The notes: generated by a model not told the origin, from the sequence alone. 64,000 nt of DNA from CAYPGJ01 sp050174775 (GCA_050174775.1 JBFXJP010000001.1:186001-250000); one strand, 5' to 3'. Positions 46,501 through 54,154 are shown, numbered from the stretch's first letter. Numbers and translations: made by a program.

Positions 46501-47102
46501 TGCCGCTGGGCCTCACGGGCGGCATCATCGCGCTCTGGGTCCGCGACATGCCGTTCTCGATCTCGGCAGCGGTCGGCTTTATCGCTCTCTCGGGCGTGGC
46601 CGTGCTCAACGGCCTGGTGATGGTGTCGTTCATCAACCAGTTGCGGCGCGAGGGCCTGGCCCGCGATGACGCCATCATCCGAGGTTCGCTCGTGCGGCTT
46701 CGTCCGGTCCTGATGACCGCCCTCGTGGCGTCTCTGGGATTTGTGCCGATGGCCCTGGCTCACGGCACCGGGGCTGAGGTGCAGAAGCCCCTCGCGACGG
46801 TGGTCATCGGCGGGCTCATCTCCAGCACGCTCCTGACGCTGGTGGTGTTGCCCGCCCTCTACCGCATCTTCACGGGATGGGACCCCAGCGGCCAACCGAT
46901 GCCTCTGCCACAGGAGTGGGAAAAGCCCGAGACCGGCCCGCTGGAGGTTCATGCCGGTTCCACGGCGGCCGCGGCATCGGGAGCCGCCGCGCCGGCAGGC
47001 TCTCCTCCGATCCCTTCCAGTCCTGATTTACCATTGCCGCCTTCACCCCCGCGCCCGTCGCTCGGGGGCAAGGACGGCGAACCACCCAAGGGCTCGGCCT
47101 GA
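43518..47102 (+). CDS. czcA: CzcA-type RND pump for divalent cations
   Basis: 1194 residues from the ATG at 43518 (AAGAGG at 43506-43511), preferred to an in-frame TTG at 43485. The TM4 signature DFGLIVDGAVIIVEN is the Zn/Co/Cd (HME1, CzcA) form. Porter segments such as LPIDAVPDITNNQVQINA, VQDWIIRPQLKGV and GGYVKQYHVKPDPMKL are typical. An acidic/His insertion (GHSEEGHEEGEEGPKLEGH) sits in a periplasmic loop and may bind metal. The C-terminal 60 residues are Pro/Ser/Ala low-complexity. With czcC and czcB it would form a tripartite exporter removing Zn, Co or Cd. Nothing in the block identifies its regulator. Confidence 0.93.
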   Translation: MLEAVLHFSIKNRWFIVILTALVAAVGVYSLKRLPIDAVPDITNNQVQINAIAPSLSPVEVEKQVTFTIEYALAGIPGLQSTRSLSRNGFSQVTAVFEDDVNIYFARQQVGERLGEAKESLPPGVDPIMGPIATGLGEVYMYTVEYEHPHGNGATILDGKVGWQSDGSYLSAEGRRLKTDVELAAYLREVQDWIIRPQLKGVKDVAGVDAIGGYVKQYHVKPDPMKLVSYGLTFSEVIDAIEKNNVSTGAGYVDHKGESYLVRATGRIENIDQLSTIVVGTRNGTPIYVRDIVVPDGVGVGRELRTGSASENGEEVVVGTAIMLIGANSRTVAASVDRKMAEIQKSLPSGIRARTVLNRTKLVDATVQTIQKNLLEGAILVIVVLLLLLGNIRAALICAAAIPLSMLMTATGMVQNKVSGNLMSLGAIDFGLIVDGAVIIVENCLRRLAEAQHLKGRVLNLQERLHEVMIAAKEMIQPSVYGQAIIVTVYFPILALTGIEGKMFHPMAMTVIFALIGAFILSLTFVPAMVAILIRGKVTEKEMFLVRWAKAAYEPAVRFSVRFRWIIAGAAFLAFLGSAMLFTRLGQEFVPTLDEKDLALQALRMPSTSLTTSQDMQFDLERTLSQFPEVAFVFSKTGTAELAADPMPPNISDTFVIFKSPDQWRSEAELDSLIAEKEEAISRLSEGHSEEGHEEGEEGPKLEGHKGKLIKLIELTVRALPGQNYEFTQPIQMRFNELISGVRGDVAVKVYGDDFDSMARTAQEVLSALQSVPGAADAKMEQVEGLPVMTVDIDRAAIARYGLNIHDIQQVVAAAMGGAEAGLVFEGDRRFDLVVRLPEEIRGRIDALERLPIPLPAGEERGVVGALASAADGGGLAGLVQTREMGFIPLGDVARIDVAEGRNQVSRENGKRRIVVQCNVRGRDLGSFVRDAEKAVGAISLPAGQWLTWGGQYENLVAAKERLTIVVPICFFLIFLLLFSTFKSIKYALLVFSAVPLGLTGGIIALWVRDMPFSISAAVGFIALSGVAVLNGLVMVSFINQLRREGLARDDAIIRGSLVRLRPVLMTALVASLGFVPMALAHGTGAEVQKPLATVVIGGLISSTLLTLVVLPALYRIFTGWDPSGQPMPLPQEWEKPETGPLEVHAGSTAAAASGAAAPAGSPPIPSSPDLPLPPSPPRPSLGGKDGEPPKGSA

Positions 47103-47539
47103 GCCCGTCTTCTCAAGGAGTCGAACATGCCGACCAGCCGCAAGAACTGCTCGGAGTTACTGCCGGGATAGGGCTCACCGCCCTCGCCGCGATTCTGATG
47201 CATCAGGGAGCTTCTAAGGACGTCGAGTCCAATCCCCGGCACTTCGTTACTGCGGAACGCTTGAGGGTGCACCTCTGAGTTAGTTGGGAGGCCGCCAACG
47301 CCCATGTCGTCGGGCACCGCGAGTGCAAGGAGCGCATGGCGAAGGCGCGCGACGACCGTGACCACAAGGAAGGCGACGGGCACGATCATGAGACGGTAGC
47401 GCCGGAAGAGCGGGCGGGAACGTGACAGGCTTCGGCCATCCACGCCCCACAGCTCCAGTCCGCCGGAAGTGAACGAAGAGATACACGTGTCGATTGCCTG
47501 CGGGTCGATCGCCGCCGCGTTTTCTTCACGCTCGTGTGC
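47103..47539. other. Intergenic junction between czc block and accessory island, with remnants
   Basis: A 14-codon frame with a good AAGGAG site starts at 47127 and stops early, as expected of a broken gene. At 47279-47425 an open plus-strand stretch without a start has GC-rich third positions and encodes a His/Asp-rich end (CKERMAKARDDRDHKEGDG, then HDHE), which looks like the tail of a lost metal-binding protein. No intact gene. The junction marks the change from metal-resistance genes to accessory genes. Confidence 0.4.
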
Positions 47540-47716
47540 TCAGCGGTTTCGCACTACCGTCAGCAAGGGCACTTGGTCATCAACACATACATCGTGGTCC
47601 TCGCTGTGACCGGCGTAGTCCTCCTCGATGAACGAGGCCCGCAAGCCTCTCGGCTTGAAGTGTTCAGCTGCGGCGAGGATCGCTTGGTTGAATTCGGCGT
47701 GTTCGTGGAGCTTCAT
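47540..47716 (-). pseudogene. Truncated AbiEii-type nucleotidyltransferase toxin
   Basis: 58 residues. The start MKLHEHAEFNQAILAAAEHF and FIEEDY match the N-terminus of AbiEii toxins (typically FIEKDYWVT), then the sequence departs and stops; the nucleotidyltransferase core of the usual ~250-300 residues is absent. It begins in an ATGA overlap with the antitoxin gene, the standard abiEi-abiEii junction, so this is the stump of the real partner gene. Confidence 0.7.
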
Positions 47717-48465
47717 GGCCGTGCCGCTCCTTTCGCTTGCCATGCGTGGGCGTTGGAAAGCGCGGTAAGCAGTCCGAAATCAAACCGGGAAAAGGGGTTG
47801 AGCGACGTCCGCAAGATCTCAAGGTTCTTGGGATCTTCGCCCATCGTTTCGGCCAAGGCCCCGAGCATCGCGCGCACCCGCGGGGGCTCTGTCGCCGCAA
47901 CCGCCATCAGGTTGCGCAGGCGTCCATCGTCGCGCAAGAGTCCGAGCAGTTTTCGCAGGGTTTCTTGAGGGGGCAATTCGCTCGTGCGCGCGCCTCGGCG
48001 CAGCACGTCGAGAATGGCGGCTTCACTCTGAGTGAGCGAGGCCCAAGCCTCGGGCCGCCTCGTGTGGATCACCGTCTCGGCACCGACCAACTTGCGGCGC
48101 AGGCTCATAGCGCTCGTGGCCACTTCGCGGCGATAGGGGGCTTGCGTGGTCAGCCCGAGCAGGTTGGCGGCGGCGAGGCCTGCCGGAAAAACACGCGTCG
48201 GTTCTTCGGCCAGGCGCGCCAATGCGGCGGGATTGGGTTTGCTGCGCCCGAACGCAGTCGCCCGCGACCGGTAGTAGATGCCCTTGCTCAGCCGCTCAAG
48301 AAAGCCGTCCTTGGATAAGCGAGATAGCGCCTGTGCCACAGCGGAGCTGGGCAGGTCGCTGAAGTCCTCGAAGCGCCACACGCGATCCCCGCCCCGCTCG
48401 ATGCGATCGCGGATTCTGGCCGTGTAGCCGGCCCGGCTGCCGGTCTTGATGGTTGACCCCTGCAT
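47713..48465 (-). CDS. abiEi: AbiEi-type antitoxin/repressor (DUF6088-like)
   Basis: 250 residues from the ATG at 48465; an open frame extends to 48525, but the promoter at 48472-48500 overlaps that extension, so the shorter start is favoured. The N-terminal winged helix is visible (RIERGGDRVWRFEDFSDLPS, SAVAQALSRLSKDGFLERLSKGIYY, quoted in parts), followed by the AbiEi C-terminal region (FPAGLAAANLLGLTTQ, TRRPEAWASLTQSEAAILD). AbiEi proteins repress their own promoter and neutralise the AbiEii toxin in type IV toxin-antitoxin, phage-abortive systems. Here the toxin gene is truncated, so the protein may survive as a solitary regulator. Confidence 0.8.
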   Translation of the reverse strand: MQGSTIKTGSRAGYTARIRDRIERGGDRVWRFEDFSDLPSSAVAQALSRLSKDGFLERLSKGIYYRSRATAFGRSKPNPAALARLAEEPTRVFPAGLAAANLLGLTTQAPYRREVATSAMSLRRKLVGAETVIHTRRPEAWASLTQSEAAILDVLRRGARTSELPPQETLRKLLGLLRDDGRLRNLMAVAATEPPRVRAMLGALAETMGEDPKNLEILRTSLNPFSRFDFGLLTALSNAHAWQAKGAARP

Positions 48466-48471
48466 GAGACA

Positions 48472-48500
48472 ATTATCGCAAGCAGCGGCCATTATGTCAA
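48472..48500 (-). promoter_or_regulatory. Sigma-70-type promoter of abiEi, leaderless start predicted
   Basis: On the minus strand TTGACA (48500-48495) and GATAAT (48477-48472) are separated by exactly 17 bp. Transcription would begin about 48465, which is the first base of the ATG, so the message is probably leaderless. Confidence 0.75.
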
Positions 48501-48512
48501 GTTTTATCGCAA
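48474..48512. repeat. TATCGCAA direct repeats around the abiEi promoter
   Basis: Identical octamers at 48474-48481 and 48505-48512, start to start 31 bp, which is about three helical turns. They flank the -35 box of the abiEi promoter and are candidate AbiEi operator half-sites. Confidence 0.5.
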
Positions 48513-48662
48513 AAAAACTAGACATAAAACGATGGGATTCAGCCCATGGACCCTGCAGGACCGTCTAGGACGCAGGATTATGGCAAGTGTGATCGATATA
48601 ATCGACTTGTTTCGATCAAGATACTGTGCAATTATGAGCGATAAATAGAGGGGATATCGCTC

Positions 48663-49802
48663 ATGGCATGGAACTGGCAACTTCCCGACTGGCCCAGCTT
48701 CGACTACGACTCCTCCCGGCTGGGCCGGGCCGAGGGGGCGTTCCTGCGGGAAGCCGGTGTCGTGATCGGCTCCATACGGCACCTGCCCGAAGCGGAGCGG
48801 GGCTTGCTGACGGTGGAGTTGCTCGGACGAGAGGCTGTGACCACGTCGGAGATCGAGGGAGAGTTGCTTGACCGCGACAGCGTGCAGTCATCCATCAGGC
48901 GTCAGCTGGGTCTGGCTGCCGACAATCGGCGCGTTCGCCCGGCGGAACAGGGCGTCGCCGAAGTCATGGTGGATCTGTACCGGTCTTTCGCGGAACCGCT
49001 GACGCATGAGACGTTGTTCGGCTGGCACCGACTGCTGATGAAGGGCCGGAATGATCTGAGCGAGGTCGGGGGCTATCGAACGCATACGGAGCCGATGCAG
49101 ATCGTGTCCGGACGGATCGACAATCCTCGCGTGCATTTTGAGGCGCCGCCTTCGATCCGAGTGTCTGAGGAAATGGACCGATTCCTCGACTGGTTTGCAC
49201 GGACGGGCCCTGGAGGCGAGAGAGCGCTTCCGGCGGTTACGCGCGCGGGGCTGGCGCACCTGTATTTCGAATCGATCCATCCCTTTGAGGACGGCAATGG
49301 GCGTGTCGGACGGGCGATCTCCGAGAAGGCCTTGGCGCAAGGAGTGGGGGAGCCGTCGCTTACCGCTCTGGCCGCCACGATTCTGCGCAAGCGCGCCGCC
49401 TACTACTCGGAGCTTGAGCTGGCGAACAAATCGAACACGGTAACGCGATGGCTGGAGTGGTTCGCGGCGACGGTGGTGGAGGCGCAGCGCCGAACACAGG
49501 CCGAAGTCGAGTTCACGATCGCGAAGACGCGCATGCTGGATAGGCTTCGTGGCAAGATCAATGAGCGGCAGGAAAAGGCCCTGCTTCGCATGTTCCGCGA
49601 GGGAATCGATGGATTCAAGGGTGGCATGAGCGCCGAAAAGTACCGCAGCATCACCGGCGCCACGCCGGCCACAACCACGCGAGACCTGGCCGCGCTAGTG
49701 GAGCTGGAGGCGCTGGCGCGCACTGGTGAACGTAAGGGGACGCGGTATCACCTCGCAGTCGGCACTGCGCCAGTGCGTCCTGAAAATCTCGATCGATTAT
49801 GA
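48663..49802 (+). CDS. Fic-domain protein with DUF4172-type N-terminus
   Basis: 379 residues. N-terminal MAWNWQLPDWPSFDYD is the DUF4172-type start. The Fic active-site motif HPFEDGNGRVGR (206-217) is complete, including the catalytic His, so adenylylation of a target protein is expected. An inhibitory-helix motif (T)SEIEG at 61-66 lies N-terminal, as in self-inhibited class II Fic proteins. The C-terminus is a winged-helix-like domain (EKYRSITGATPATTTRDLAALVELEAL, in part). It is divergent from abiEi with about 200 bp between starts. The target is unknown; the context suggests defence or toxin-like use. Confidence 0.9.
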   Translation: MAWNWQLPDWPSFDYDSSRLGRAEGAFLREAGVVIGSIRHLPEAERGLLTVELLGREAVTTSEIEGELLDRDSVQSSIRRQLGLAADNRRVRPAEQGVAEVMVDLYRSFAEPLTHETLFGWHRLLMKGRNDLSEVGGYRTHTEPMQIVSGRIDNPRVHFEAPPSIRVSEEMDRFLDWFARTGPGGERALPAVTRAGLAHLYFESIHPFEDGNGRVGRAISEKALAQGVGEPSLTALAATILRKRAAYYSELELANKSNTVTRWLEWFAATVVEAQRRTQAEVEFTIAKTRMLDRLRGKINERQEKALLRMFREGIDGFKGGMSAEKYRSITGATPATTTRDLAALVELEALARTGERKGTRYHLAVGTAPVRPENLDRL

Positions 49803-49884
49803 GGAACTGCACCGACGCGGCCTTGCGCGGCGGCATTGCGAGTGATAGAGTGATCCGCCAACAATCACTATTCGATGGCGGTGC

Positions 49885-50385
49885 ATGTCAATAAAGCAAA
49901 ATGATACTATCGACAAGATGGCTCGTATCGCCGAACTTGTGGCCGAACGGACGCGGGATGATTACGATTCATTGCGGAACCGGCTGGAGAAAGCACGCGA
50001 GCTCTTTGATGCAGTACTGGCTGACCGATTTGTGGCTGCCTTCAACGCACATCTGCGGGATTTGCCAAGCCAGACGCTCGAACAGAAACAGCATATTGCT
50101 AACACTGCTAATGCCGATCTTCGCAAACTTAACTTAACAATACGTTGTCCAAAGACAGGCAGACCCGCGCTGTTGAGAGGCGACCCGGGCTACAACCGCG
50201 ATTGCGGTCGCTTTCAGCTGTACCTCTTGGGCGAATCCGGGAGAGGCCGAACATGTTCCTCCACAGACTTATTCGATCTCAAACTCATGGGGTCTCCCGC
50301 GAGCAGTACCGTCCGCCCCGTCAAAATAAGCTCATGGGAAAAATTAGTTAGCACCAGTAAACCTGCCGGATCGCGATCAAAATAA
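49885..50385 (+). CDS. Unknown small protein, paralogue of the protein at 51326
   Basis: 166 residues, mostly helical in the first 85 (RIAELVAERTRDDYDSLRNR, ELFDAVLADRFVAAFNAHLRDLP), then a short beta-like segment with CPKTGRP and DCGRFQLYL. It shares the order FxxxLAxxF, NAHL, LP, NADL, TG, GRFQ with the protein at 51326, so the two are paralogues. The last 35 residues, Ser/Pro-rich, are not shared. Base composition is lower in GC than the metal block. Signal peptide absent. I recall similar uncharacterised planctomycete proteins but cannot name a function. Confidence 0.6.
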   Translation: MSIKQNDTIDKMARIAELVAERTRDDYDSLRNRLEKARELFDAVLADRFVAAFNAHLRDLPSQTLEQKQHIANTANADLRKLNLTIRCPKTGRPALLRGDPGYNRDCGRFQLYLLGESGRGRTCSSTDLFDLKLMGSPASSTVRPVKISSWEKLVSTSKPAGSRSK

Positions 50386-50466
50386 TCCGCGACAGAGTTG
50401 CAGGTCCGAGAATCTGCAGCTATCAGTTCTTTATAAGGTACTGGTGTTGCCGAGAGGGTGCTCGCC

Positions 50467-50742
50467 ATGTGTCAATGCCATAGTTTGCCCGCTTCCGAAC
50501 CCGCTTCCTACGCGGTGAGTTTGCTGTTGGGGTTGGTCGCGTATGGACTCATGATTCTTTTCACGGTGAGCCACGAGACCGCAATGACGTTGGCCGCAAT
50601 AGTTGCTGTTGTTTCCAATGTGCTTGTGGGAGGCTGCATCAACCTCGCGATGATGGATCTCCTGGGATCCTTGCTCGCGCGCCCTATTTCTGGATTCCTT
50701 GTTGTCAAGCTGCTGGCGTCCATCGTGGCCGCCTGTCGTTGA
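50467..50742 (+). CDS. Small hydrophobic membrane protein, unknown
   Basis: 91 residues from the ATG at 50467 (GAGAGG at 50452-50457); an in-frame GTG nine bases earlier is less well placed. It starts with MCQCHS and contains about two hydrophobic helices (YAVSLLLGLVAYGLMILF and TLAAIVAVVSNVLVGGCINL) and a third weaker one ending AACR. No family recognised. It lies between the two paralogous genes at 49885 and 51326 and may belong to the same unit. Confidence 0.5.
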   Translation: MCQCHSLPASEPASYAVSLLLGLVAYGLMILFTVSHETAMTLAAIVAVVSNVLVGGCINLAMMDLLGSLLARPISGFLVVKLLASIVAACR

Positions 50743-50775
50743 TGATGCTAGTGCTGGCTTAGGTCGAGGTGCACC

Positions 50776-51138
50776 ATGATGAACGAGCAAGGTGAGCTGT
50801 CCGATGGAGTGAGACGGGGGTTGGAGAAAGCTGGGGAGATCGCTGTCGCATCCGCGGTCAATGTGGCGGGCAAGGCAATGTTGGGTCCAATGGGTGGCGC
50901 TGTCGCGTCTGTGCCTGCGAATCGGATCATCTCCGCAGCTCCTGCCGAGGCCAAATTCGTCGGAGGTGTGGGAGCGGCACTGGGAGTGTCCTCCAGTCTT
51001 CAGACTGTCGCTGCAATCGGAGTTGGAGCTGGCGGAGTGGCGTTGGCGCCCGCAGCGGCCTTTGTGGCCGCAACAGCGGTGGTCGTCGGATCTTTTGGAT
51101 TCGTGGGTGCATGGGTTTTCAAGAAGTTGTCTGAGTAA
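50776..51138 (+). CDS. Ala/Gly-rich hydrophobic protein with glycine-zipper pattern
   Basis: 120 residues. A charged start (MNEQGELSDGVRRGLEKAG) is followed by a long Ala/Gly/Val-rich region with small-residue spacing (GVGAALGV, GVGAGGVALAPAAAFVAATA) and a cationic end (AWVFKKLSE). There is no signal peptide. Such composition is seen in membrane-active peptides and phage-tail or pore-like proteins, but no family is assigned. GAGG precedes the start. It lies 33 bp after the hydrophobic protein gene. Confidence 0.5.
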   Translation: MMNEQGELSDGVRRGLEKAGEIAVASAVNVAGKAMLGPMGGAVASVPANRIISAAPAEAKFVGGVGAALGVSSSLQTVAAIGVGAGGVALAPAAAFVAATAVVVGSFGFVGAWVFKKLSE

Positions 51139-51325
51139 GAGCAACACTTTCAAGAGTTTGTAGCCCATACGCTTGGCGCAGGGTTGCCGGCGCCTCGCCA
51201 GTCCCTGCGGAGCCATGATCACTAGGCGGACGATGCAGTTCACTATTCTGCTTTGTAATCACGCGATCATCTGGTAGTGCTCGATGAGCGCGACAATGTG
51301 AGGAAACGCGAGGCGAGGGGGGCGA

Positions 51326-51811
51326 ATGACACTAGCGGGGGAAGCGAAGCAGCAGCTGGATCGAATCAGCGAGTTGCTTGAAGTCAACGTGGATGATGAA
51401 GGCTATCGAAACGTGCTTGACCGCATGACCGAAGCGCGAGCGCTATTTCACAACCTGCTTGCGCGCCAATTCGCTCCGGCGCTCAATGCTCATCTGGCTT
51501 TGTTGCCACAGAATGATCGTTCGGACAAGCAGCGCATCGCGCGCAGCATTAACGCAGACTTGAAGTCACTTGGACTCGCGGCGAAAGCGCCGGATACTGG
51601 TGAAGCCGCGACTCTCCACGCGGATTGGTGCACACGATCCGACAAGGGCCGATTCCAGTGGGTTGCACTCAAGGATCGAAGACGCACGGCCAGTATGCCG
51701 GTCCTGTCTGATCTTCAATTGACCATGCGCCCGGAACGACGGGAACCCTTTACCGAGTACTGGGCGAGACGCATTTCCGATGAGTCGCCGGAAGACCGGC
51801 AGCGTGGATAA
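51326..51811 (+). CDS. Unknown small protein, paralogue of the protein at 49885
   Basis: 161 residues with the same helical-then-beta plan as the protein at 49885 and about a third of aligned residues identical over the central 70 (NAHLALLP, KQRIARSINADLKSLGL, DKGRFQW). The Cys pair before TG in the paralogue is missing here (KAPDTGE). The C-terminus is charged and different (PERREPFTEYWARRISDESP). It is followed 107 bp later by a 49-residue glycine-zipper peptide. Function unknown. Confidence 0.6.
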   Translation: MTLAGEAKQQLDRISELLEVNVDDEGYRNVLDRMTEARALFHNLLARQFAPALNAHLALLPQNDRSDKQRIARSINADLKSLGLAAKAPDTGEAATLHADWCTRSDKGRFQWVALKDRRRTASMPVLSDLQLTMRPERREPFTEYWARRISDESPEDRQRG

Positions 51812-51918
51812 GTATGCACTAGTCGACAATATTATCGCCTGTCGTTGGACAGGAGCGGATCACGTCTCATAATTGTCCAGCGTCTGGTGTCCGATCATGT
51901 CTCTAGAGGAGAACTGCC

Positions 51919-52068
51919 ATGAAAGGGTTCACAGAGCGGTTGATGGAAGCGGCGGCGAAGGCGATGGTTGGTGCAGCGGTTTGCGCGGCGATCGGATTTG
52001 TTGTTGCCGGTCCTGCAGGCGCAGTCGCGGGTGCCAAGATTGGTGCTGGTTGCAGCTGTGGTTCATGA
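51919..52068 (+). CDS. 49-residue glycine-zipper peptide
   Basis: The peptide has a charged amphipathic start (MKGFTERLMEAAAKAM), a hydrophobic small-residue core (VGAAVCAAIGFVVAGPAGAV), and a GxxxGxxxG pattern ending in AGCSCGS. AGAGGAG is well placed before the ATG, which supports translation. Size and composition resemble membrane-inserting or bacteriocin-like peptides; no leader with a double-glycine site is obvious and no export gene is nearby. A hairpin terminator follows at 52106. Possibly the effector partner of the protein at 51326 (inference). Confidence 0.5.
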   Translation: MKGFTERLMEAAAKAMVGAAVCAAIGFVVAGPAGAVAGAKIGAGCSCGS

Positions 52069-52105
52069 ACGCACTCGCTAGTTCTGCAAGGATGTGACCA
52101 TCACG

Positions 52106-52139
52106 TAATCCCAACCGCTAGTTATGGCGGTCGGGATTA
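52106..52139 (+). terminator. Hairpin after the 49-residue peptide gene
   Basis: A 13-bp stem with one mismatch (52106-52118 with 52127-52139) and an 8-base loop lies 37 bp after the stop, followed by a weak T-rich stretch (ttgt). It could serve both this gene and the convergent recombinase gene. Confidence 0.55.
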
Positions 52140-52196
52140 TTGTCGTGATAGTGCATTAGAGCAGTGAGTCAGGCAACTTGCTGATGCGGGAACGCG

Positions 52197-53840
52197 TCAC
52201 TCAGAGCGGGTTTGCGCGTCTCGCAACGGCACAAAGTGCGATTCAGTGCGTATCACGCCCCCGCAACCAAGCAAATCGACGTTTGAATTCAAAGACATAG
52301 ATAGGATGCTCGGCAACCCGCTCGGGATTTCCGCTTCACAATAATCGCCTCTCGCGTGAATGCGGATTGGTGATCCGAGCAGTTGCCGGAGGATGTCCCG
52401 GGCCGCATCAATGTGGTCCACTATCCGCTCTTCCAATCGCGCTACGGCTTCCTGGTAGCGTTGCAACACTTGGGGCAGCAAAGCGGCGATATCCCACTGC
52501 GGCATGGCAGCGGCACGGACCCGAAGATCTTCGACTTCCTTTTCCGCGGCTTCCAGTGCCTCCCTGGTCGTGGCGGTGATGATGCCGCGTTTGATTCCCT
52601 CTAGGATATTGAGGCGAGCGCGGTCCGCAGATTCCAGCTGTCGTTTCAAATCGTTTGATCGCGCTGAATCCTGATGGCGCTTCAGAATGCTAGATGCGAA
52701 ACGAGCGTACGCCTCGACTCCGTCAGGGCTCAACATGCGCGTTCTAATGTCGCGGAGCAGGTGGGATTCTACCAGTCTGCGAGAGACGGTTGCACCGTTA
52801 GAGCAGACGCTGGCGCCGCGCGTCTTGTGCTGGGCGCAGCCGTACCGACTGCCTGAGACGATCACGAAGCTTCCGCCGCACGTGGCGCATACAAGCAAAC
52901 CAGAAAAAAGATAGCGTTGGGCAGATGACGCCTTATAGCCGTCCTCGTACTTGCAGCGGCGGTCACGCTGACGTCGTCGTACAGCGTCGATGACGTCGAT
53001 CGGCACGATCCGCAGTTCAGGCGCCTCGTGAACGATCCACTCGTCACGGGGTCGCTCGCGGTATGTCCGCCGGCCGGTGTCCGGGTGCTTGCGCCAGTGG
53101 CGTCGATTCCAAATCACGCGGCCCTCGTACATCTCGTTGTCCAGCACGACCTTTATCGCGGAGAGCGCCCAAGTGCTTCCGCGCGATGATGGAACTTTGC
53201 GGCGGTTCAGTTCCGACGCGATCCATTTGTAGGAACGACCCTCGGCGTACCACGCGAAAATCTGACGCACGGTGTCGGCCTGCTCGTCGTGCACCTCGTA
53301 CCGGACGGCGGCGATTGCGGCACGTCCGTAGGCGTCCTTCCGCGTCGAGTCTTCGATGGCTACATTGCGATACCCGTAGGTTCGTCCCCCGCAGTTGAAT
53401 CCTTTCAACGCCTGACCCGTCATGCCCCTGTGGGTTCGCTCGCGAAGGTCATCAAGGAATAGCTCGTTCATGAGCCCCTTAAACCCCGCGTGAATCTTGT
53501 GCCCTTTGCGCTCGCTGTCGTATCCGTCGGAGACGCTAACGACACGGATACCTTGCCAGGCAAGCTTTCGCAGTAGGCCCTTCATCTCGTAGTCGTCGCG
53601 GGATAATCGGGACAGGTCGTCGACGACGAGCACACAGAATGCGCCTGCTGTCGCATCCGTGAGCATCGCCTGATACTCGGGCCGCGCCGATGTCGATCCG
53701 CTTATCGCCTTGTCTTCATATACGCGCACTACCGTACATCCCTCACGGTCGGTATATCGCCTGCAGTTGCGCGATTGGTCTTCTATAGAGGTCTCACGCT
53801 GCCTATCGCCGCTGTATCTCGCGTAAATCGCCGCCTTCAT
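52197..53840 (-). CDS. Large serine recombinase (integrase/resolvase family)
   Basis: 547 residues from the ATG at 53840; an upstream ATG ten codons earlier is possible. The catalytic domain begins MKAAIYARYSGD with Ser10 as the nucleophile; VYEDKAISGS, VVDDLSRLSR and the Recombinase domain (GYRNVAIED ... AIKVVLDNEMYEGRVIWNR, in parts) follow. A zinc-ribbon (CATCGGSF and CAQHKTRGASVCSN) and a coiled coil (about 390-480) complete the large-serine-integrase layout. It would integrate or excise a mobile element by attP/attB recombination, and fits the mosaic, lower-GC surroundings. Attachment sites were not identified. Confidence 0.92.
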   Translation of the reverse strand: MKAAIYARYSGDRQRETSIEDQSRNCRRYTDREGCTVVRVYEDKAISGSTSARPEYQAMLTDATAGAFCVLVVDDLSRLSRDDYEMKGLLRKLAWQGIRVVSVSDGYDSERKGHKIHAGFKGLMNELFLDDLRERTHRGMTGQALKGFNCGGRTYGYRNVAIEDSTRKDAYGRAAIAAVRYEVHDEQADTVRQIFAWYAEGRSYKWIASELNRRKVPSSRGSTWALSAIKVVLDNEMYEGRVIWNRRHWRKHPDTGRRTYRERPRDEWIVHEAPELRIVPIDVIDAVRRRQRDRRCKYEDGYKASSAQRYLFSGLLVCATCGGSFVIVSGSRYGCAQHKTRGASVCSNGATVSRRLVESHLLRDIRTRMLSPDGVEAYARFASSILKRHQDSARSNDLKRQLESADRARLNILEGIKRGIITATTREALEAAEKEVEDLRVRAAAMPQWDIAALLPQVLQRYQEAVARLEERIVDHIDAARDILRQLLGSPIRIHARGDYCEAEIPSGLPSILSMSLNSNVDLLGCGGVIRTESHFVPLRDAQTRSE

Positions 53841-54154
53841 GCAGATCTGCCCCCGTGCTGTCGTTTGCATGGTCGATCATCACACGCCCGACTTCGATTG
53901 TCGCAAGTAGAAAAAGCAACTTGCCAAGGGGCGAGCGCTGATCGACGTCATGCGGTTGTTCTGATGCCATAGGCAAGAGAAGTTACCGCACTCATTGATC
54001 GGATCAATAGCACAGATGTTGGGCCGAGCCAATGCCACGCTGCATCACCGGTCGACATAGGCGACAAGCGTCGCATTCGCGCCACATATGTCGTTGGATG
54101 CTTCCAACAAGAACCGCGTTGACCAACCAATTGCGACCCATTATCAACGCGTGC
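53841..54154. other. Intergenic region upstream of the recombinase
   Basis: About 310 bp without a convincing gene. It holds a 15-bp palindrome at 53994-54008 (attgatc g gatcaat) and a second inverted pair gcaagt/acttgc around 53904-53925. Either could be an operator or part of an attachment site; nothing in the sequence decides this. Confidence 0.4.

Noticed and set aside
46949..47443. Minus-strand frame across the end of czcA with a hydrophobic stretch
   Set aside because: About a third of it lies opposite the well-supported czcA C-terminus, and the hydrophobic part has no family match.
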